This document shows, piece by piece, positions 58,181 through 64,000 of a stretch of DNA of 64,000 nucleotides (the stretch's first letter is position 1; each line of letters begins with the position of its first letter). The stretch is taken from NCBI GenBank assembly GCA_963662155.1, contig OY759266.1, forward strand, positions 13,480,335-13,544,334, given 5' to 3'. Source of the DNA: Lamellibrachia columna. Lineage: Eukaryota > Annelida > Polychaeta > Sabellida > Siboglinidae. The position numbers and the translations under genes were made by a program. Below the pieces are notes generated by a model that saw nothing but the letters and a program-made list of their open reading frames with translations, had not been told where the DNA came from and searched no databases.

Positions 58181-60927
58181 TTCGTGCGCTGGGGGGGGGG
58201 GACTATGGAGGATAAACAAGTTTAAACAGGTGGGTTTGTACTTTACGGACTTCACACTGTGAGTTCCACAGAGTCGGAAAAAGCTCTGGTTCCGATATTT
58301 GTCTTAACACTGGGAATGAAAAGTAGATTATAATTAGATGATTGAATCTGTCTACGTTGTCTTGTAGGAGTGAACAGTAAAATTCTGGCTTAGCATAGGT
58401 GTTTTATTTGCATGTAACTTTAATTTGCTGTCAATCAAGGTTATAGCCTCTTCTCCTGCTAGTGTTCCTCTGTCAATGTTAGCGTTCGCTGTAAATTTAA
58501 ATATTGACCATTGCACTAAATGCTGATTGTGTTGACAGTCTCTTGTTGACCACCGCGTCCATCGGTTAACTATTGGCATTCAATGACCCATCCCCTTGTA
58601 ACGATGGCCGGTAATTTGTAGAGCACAGCGAACTGACGAGGCCACGCTACTGCGACAGAGTAAATAGAAGGGAAATGAGCAGCGGACACGCGTAGACAGA
58701 GGCGTGCGAGTAACGGTTTATTTACTCTCTCCTCCCTAGCCCACGGGCTACGTACGGAAGGCCAACAGTGCCGATTTAATGGCAGGTTTGCAGAACCGAC
58801 AGACCACCAGAATACCATCTCTCGCGTAGTTTTTGCCCGACACGGCGATGTTGATGACAGAAACGTGCTGGGGCTATAAAGTAAAGGCTTTGAAGTACAC
58901 AGGAGTATCGTGAGAATGACTGAATGAGTCATTAGCCCCTTTGTTTAACGCCCGGAACAACAATAAATTGTCGCTTTCAAGACTGGTGTCGTTCTGTGGG
59001 AGGTTAACGAGTGCACTTTATATGGCGGCTGGTTCAATGGATTGCTATTTCCCAGGAGAGAGAACAACTGTATATCAGCAGAGATGTGGACTTCCGGAAC
59101 GACATGTGACAAAGGCAGTATCCAGCCTCGTCGGAGGTCTTCACAAGTCGCCGCCAGTGCAGTCCGCAGGTTGCGAGAGCGCCGTCTGGGGATGGATTTG
59201 ATGGAATAAAGGTTCTTTCATCGGTTTTATATCTTCCCAATCTTGTCGAAATAGTACCAAACGCGCATGTTCAGTTCGCAAATCGACCAGTTTGCGCCCA
59301 CGGAAGCAGGTCCAACACGCGCGGTGGGTGCCATTTCGACAAGGCGGGGCCGGAATAAAACCGATGCGAAAACTAATATTTGTCTACTCGTATTTTTCAC
59401 AGAAACTCGTTAAACCGATTACTATGTGACTGTACCGGGCGACCGACGGAAGACGCGCCCACGAGCGAAATAAACTGCAATTTGCGCAGACTTCACCGAA
59501 TTAATGAATGGTCTGACTTCAAATTTGATTAAAGCCTCCCGACGGAGGGTTCAATGGGAAAGATTTCAGTTGCTAATCATTCAGCTTTAGTAAAACCTTT
59601 TACTAAAATGACAATAGGAATGAGTTCAGTATTAAGTCTTTTTGCATAATCGAATTGAATAACTAAACAACTGACATTATATGTCATGTCTGAATTCAAA
59701 GTTCCAAACAAGAGAAAAGTCAAATCCCGGAGACGGTAAATTGTGCAACCTCTCCGACGTCATGAACAACATTTAGTCGTAAAAATGACACGAGCGATAA
59801 GACCTACAAATGTGTCCAGGATGACGTCCAAAAGAAGTTTTCTTATATCTGCTGTTAGTCAGAACATGATGAAAGCAAGACAGGATCCCACAAATCAGTC
59901 TGTGTACTGCAAAGATGACGACGAAGGACACAGATATTCCCCCAAAAGAGACAAGGACATTCGTTGACCTGCCATTGTGCTACTGGCTGTTGGTTTCCGT
60001 ATGGTAAGTGGTGACAAGTTTTGATCGGTAAGTTACTTACCATCTGATATTCATTGTTTCTGTCTACATTCTCAGATACGGCAGTCACAAGGTCAATTCA
60101 ATGTTTACTTCGTCTGACATTACACATAAAAGCAGGCACAAGTAGAACTACGTTACGTAGAACATGATATATATTGATAGCTTTAAATGCTCCGTGATTC
60201 CATCTATAGGGGGCCAAATATCGCACGAATCTGCTTACTAATGGCGATTTAAAAATTTATCTTCCCGATTCATATCGCAATAATACAATAAGTTGCTAAA
60301 CGTCGCCAAGAAAATCGATCGTGCCGTGTTTTATATATTTATGGTGCGAACATTGACTATCATCGTCGCGCGATGGGGGCCGATCCAGGGTTGCCTCAGC
60401 TGCGATTATCAGCCGAACGCGTCGCTCCATCAATATGATCGACTATCGGCCGATGTCATCACCTCCAACGGCGCCAAAGGTTGATCCATCGACGGCCAAA
60501 CGTAAAACGTTACGACGTACAGGGCATGTGCAATGACCGGCTAAATCAACAAATCGGAATGTTTGTTCTCTAGCGAGTGTATCTCTTCTTCTGGATGGTT
60601 CTGTTATCGACAAATGAATCGGTGTCGGTACATCATGATTTCTGGCGCTATATTAATGACGACGTAGAAAAATTATGGAAAACTGTCTACCACAGCCGAT
60701 GTCTCATGGGTTCAAAGGATACCCTGTCTTGACAGCAGCTCATCCGTCCTGGGTCGGCCCCTGCACTGGAATTCTTTTTCAAATACGCGGTATTCGTATT
60801 TGTGTAAGAGCGCGCAGGCCTACTCGAACTCCCACTTGACAATTATGTATAGTTGTGGACACCCTTTATGAAACTTGAGAAAAAAAATTAACATGATTTC
60901 ATGTAGTTATATAAATGTTTCAAGGGG
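58181..60927. other. Unassigned, GC-richer sequence
   Basis: Open frames of 60-120 codons occur at 58570-58932 (-), 58941-59201 (+) and 59743-59967 (+), without a recognised domain. The region has no obvious repeat and could hold exons of a neighbouring gene, but nothing proves it. Confidence 0.4.
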
Positions 60928-60999
60928 TCTTAGTAGTTTGTTCACAAAGAGAGGTTGGTCCGAGTTGCTGCGCGCTCAAGCAAATGTGATGGTAAATTA

Positions 61000-61150
61000 A
61001 GAGAGAAAGAGGGGAAGGGGGGAGGGAGAGGGAGAGGGAAAGAAAGTATGTGCGTGTGTGTGCACGTGTGTGTGCGAGCGTGCGTGTGGGCGTGTGGGCG
61101 GGTGGGCGTGTGTGTGTGCGTGTATGCGCACATGCTTGCGTGTGTGCGTA
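61000..61150. repeat. Purine tract followed by GT/GC-rich tract
   Basis: AGAGAAAGAGGGGAAGGGGG and so on to 61047, then GTGTGTGCG-type sequence to 61150. Repeated exactly at 63134-63284. Confidence 0.9.
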
Positions 61151-61826
61151 TGTAACTAGTCCGGCCCAAGGTTGCGAGAACAGAGCATTAGAATGGGTTT
61201 GTTGTCTTTGTTCCTTACCCCAGAGAAATACATATTTATAAAGGTGGCCTCTGTGTAGGCTTTTTGTTGTCAAATAAAACTATTTCCATGGAAGAGGATG
61301 TTTTGCAGACGGAAACCACGTTAAATTACTGTTAAGGCGTTGACTTTGAAAGGCAACAATGGATTAACTATATTGCCTAACGTCCTGGCGTTGAGAAAAA
61401 TGCATTGCATCTAGATAATGAGTCTTGTCACAGCTTGTAGAAAATATATTGTGACAGAACCGAGTCAGTTGATATATTGCAGTGAGAACGGTACTGATAT
61501 ACTGTTCAAGCAGTCGATCTTTGATCTTTGTTTGTTCTTTTGATGTGAGAAGTTGCTAATGTTCCCCTCTTGACATGTTGTGAAAAGACGTAAGGCAGAT
61601 CAGAGAGTCTGGCCACGTAGATAAAATACCCAAACAATCAGTGCCCACGGATCTAAATAAATCATTTTGAATCAAAACATTGATTAATTACTGTTTTTCG
61701 TAATAATAAAAGAGAACTGAACCTTCGTCATTTTTAATGGTAAAAAGTGTAAATAAATATAAATTACACTTTGCTGGGGTACCCGTGAATATGTGGGCAT
61801 ATTGATTAAGAGATTGTCAATAGATT

Positions 61827-62755
61827 TAACAAGATTTGCCATCCAAGCCAAAGGCCCAGATGGCAAGTGGACAAGGAAGCCATTGGCTTATCGAGAGTCC
61901 AACAATGTTCATCTACTTATAGCCCGCCCTCCTGAGATATGTGTCAACCTTGTTTTTAAACATATTCACGCTGCTAGCAGTTACACAATCTGTAGACAAT
62001 TTGTTCCATTCATTTATTGTCCTCTGTGAGAACGAGTGCTTCCTGATGTCCAATCTACATTGATCCTTTACTAATTTTACCTCATGTCCTCTAGTTCTGC
62101 TATCCTTCTTGAGTGAGAAAAACATATTTCTATCAATATTTTCATACCCATTCAATATCTTAAAAACTTCAATCTGATCTCCTCTTAACCTCCTTGTCTC
62201 TAGAGTTGTTAAACCACATTCTTTCAGGCGTTCTTCATAACTAAGGTCTCTCAGTTCTGGAATCATTTTAGTTGCTCTCCTTTGTATGCGTTCAAGCGTA
62301 TATATATCCTTCTTACGATATGGTCTCCATGCTTGTATACAGTATTCTAAATGAGGTCTAACTATTGCTTTATAAAGAGGTATAATTAACTTTTTTCCCT
62401 TGTATGTTATGTTTCTTCTAATCAATCCAAGAATTTGATTACCCTTTGAAGCTGCAATACCACACTGCTGTGAAACTTTCATATCAGCGCTTATTGTAAC
62501 TCCTAAGTCCTTTTCTTTTACAATAGTACCCAGAACAGTATCTCCCATTTTATAGTTTACATTCAAGTTCCTATGTCCTGTATGTAGGCATTTACATTTC
62601 CCAAAATTGAACAACATCTGCCATTTCTCAGACCATTTCACTAATCTGTCTAGATCGTTTTGTAAATGTTGTTTATCACCATCAGTATTAACCTTTCTAA
62701 ACAGTTTTGTGTCATCCGCAAATTTCAGTACGTTACTTGTTATAGATGTTACCCA
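61827..62755 (-). mobile_element. 5'-truncated CR1/jockey-like LINE, copy 4
   Basis: Minus strand. The 3' end with the conserved hairpin is at 61827-61870, and the 5' truncation is near 62755. It lies in the first unit of the tandem duplication. Confidence 0.9.
61913..62755 (-). pseudogene. LINE RT C-terminal fragment
   Basis: The continuous frame begins near VLKFADDTKLFRKV (62690-62735), so the catalytic FADD is kept but all upstream RT and EN are lost. It continues KWSEKWQMLFNFGKCKCLHT, LGVTISADMKVSQQCGIAAS, RPHLEYCIQAWRPYRKKD, PELRDLSYEERLKECGLTTL and ends YLRRAGYK. No stop inside, so it is a young, truncated insertion that codes for no full protein. Confidence 0.9.
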
Positions 62756-62832
62756 AAATAGTGTATTTCAAATGACCAAATGGCGAACACGCAAGGAACG
62801 GTGGGATTGTTTTCCATAAGATGTGCGTGTAA

Positions 62833-63061
<229 letters not shown>

Positions 63062-63062
<1 letters not shown>

Positions 63063-64000
63063 CTTAGTAGTTTGTTCACAAAGAGAGGTTGGTCCGAGTT
63101 GCTGCGCGCTCAAGCAAATGTGATGGTAAATTAAGAGAGAAAGAGGGGAAGGGGGGAGGGAGAGGGAGAGGGAAAGAAAGTATGTGCGTGTGTGTGCACG
63201 TGTGTGTGCGAGCGTGCGTGTGGGCGTGTGGGCGGGTGGGCGTGTGTGTGTGCGTGTATGCGCACATGCTTGCGTGTGTGCGTATGTAACTAGTCCGGCC
63301 CAAGGTTGCGAGAACAGAGCATTAGAATGGGTTTGTTGTCTTTGTTCCTTACCCCAGAGAAATACATATTTATAAAGGTGGCCTCTGTGTAGGCTTTTTG
63401 TTGTCAAATAAAACTATTTCCATGGAAGAGGATGTTTTGCAGACGGAAACCACGTTAAATTACTGTTAAGGCGTTGACTTTGAAAGGCAACAATGGATTA
63501 ACTATATTGCCTAACGTCCTGGCGTTGAGAAAAATGCATTGCATCTAGATAATGAGTCTTGTCACAGCTTGTAGAAAATATATTGTGACAGAACCGAGTC
63601 AGTTGATATATTGCAGTGAGAACGGTACTGATATACTGTTCAAGCAGTCGATCTTTGATCTTTGTTTGTTCTTTTGATGTGAGAAGTTGCTAATGTTCCC
63701 CTCTTGACATGTTGTGAAAAGACGTAAGGCAGATCAGAGAGTCTGGCCACGTAGATAAAATACCCAAACAATCAGTGCCCACGGATCTAAATAAATCATT
63801 TTGAATCAAAACATTGATTAATTACTGTTTTTCGTAATAATAAAAGAGAACTGAACCTTCGTCATTTTTAATGGTAAAAAGTGTAAATAAATATAAATTA
63901 CACTTTGCTGGGGTACCCGTGAATATGTGGGCATATTGATTAAGAGATTGTCAATAGATTTAACAAGATTTGCCATCCAAGCCAAAGGCCCAGATGGCAA
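63062..64000. repeat. Tandem duplication, second unit (partial, runs off the window)
   Basis: 939 bp equal to 60928-61866. Its last 40 bp are the start of another copy of the LINE 3' end (from 63961). Confidence 0.9.

Noticed and set aside
58570..58932. 120-codon minus-strand frame
   Set aside because: Not repeat-derived, but no domain, no homology I recognise and no splice context; too weak to call a gene.
59743..59967. 74-codon plus frame, charged C-terminus
   Set aside because: Could be an exon, but nothing in sequence or neighbours supports it.

Overview
This is a piece of animal nuclear DNA, most likely from an aquatic, ciliated invertebrate. The phylum cannot be fixed from the window. 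It is AT-rich and intron-bearing, with many microsatellites and a mixture of non-LTR retrotransposons, a Penelope-like fragment, tRNA-derived SINEs and TIR-type DNA transposons. No bacterial operon, CRISPR array or rRNA gene was seen.

The one host gene I can prove is B9D1, a ciliary transition-zone protein of the MKS/B9 complex. It lies on the plus strand in six coding exons between 22788 and 32787. The joined exons give a 208-residue protein, close to the roughly 204 residues of vertebrate B9D1. Two things are odd: intron 1 appears to use a GC donor, and four decayed copies of the last exon's acceptor and first codons stand in tandem just upstream of the real one.

Layout. 1-2720: CR1/jockey-like LINE on the minus strand, broken in the RT domain. 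2720-7020: mostly unassigned, with a short LINE 3' end and a 143-bp tandem duplication. 7021-10539: pogo/Tigger-type DNA transposon with a decayed DDE transposase and G-rich subterminal repeats. 12780-13560: wrecked ORF of an unidentified repeat-associated family. 14046-17995: second copy of the same LINE (esterase ORF1 plus EN/RT ORF2), interrupted by a head-to-head Penelope-like fragment that carries two hammerhead-ribozyme-like motifs. 18395-18828 and 21208-22124: two complex foldback elements. 22788-32787: B9D1. 36364-39752: nearly full-length RTE-type LINE on the minus strand, inside a landscape of CAAGTC-rich arrays. 40050-41312: TA-flanked non-autonomous element. 42473-43250: 10-bp minisatellite split by a LINE fragment. 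43465-64000: minisatellites, tetranucleotide and dinucleotide arrays, SINEs, MITE-like elements and an RTE remnant, ending in an apparently identical tandem duplication of period 2134 bp that runs off the window.

The mobile elements do not form one functional system. They are layers of insertions, several nested, around a single conserved gene. All coding regions other than B9D1 look defective.
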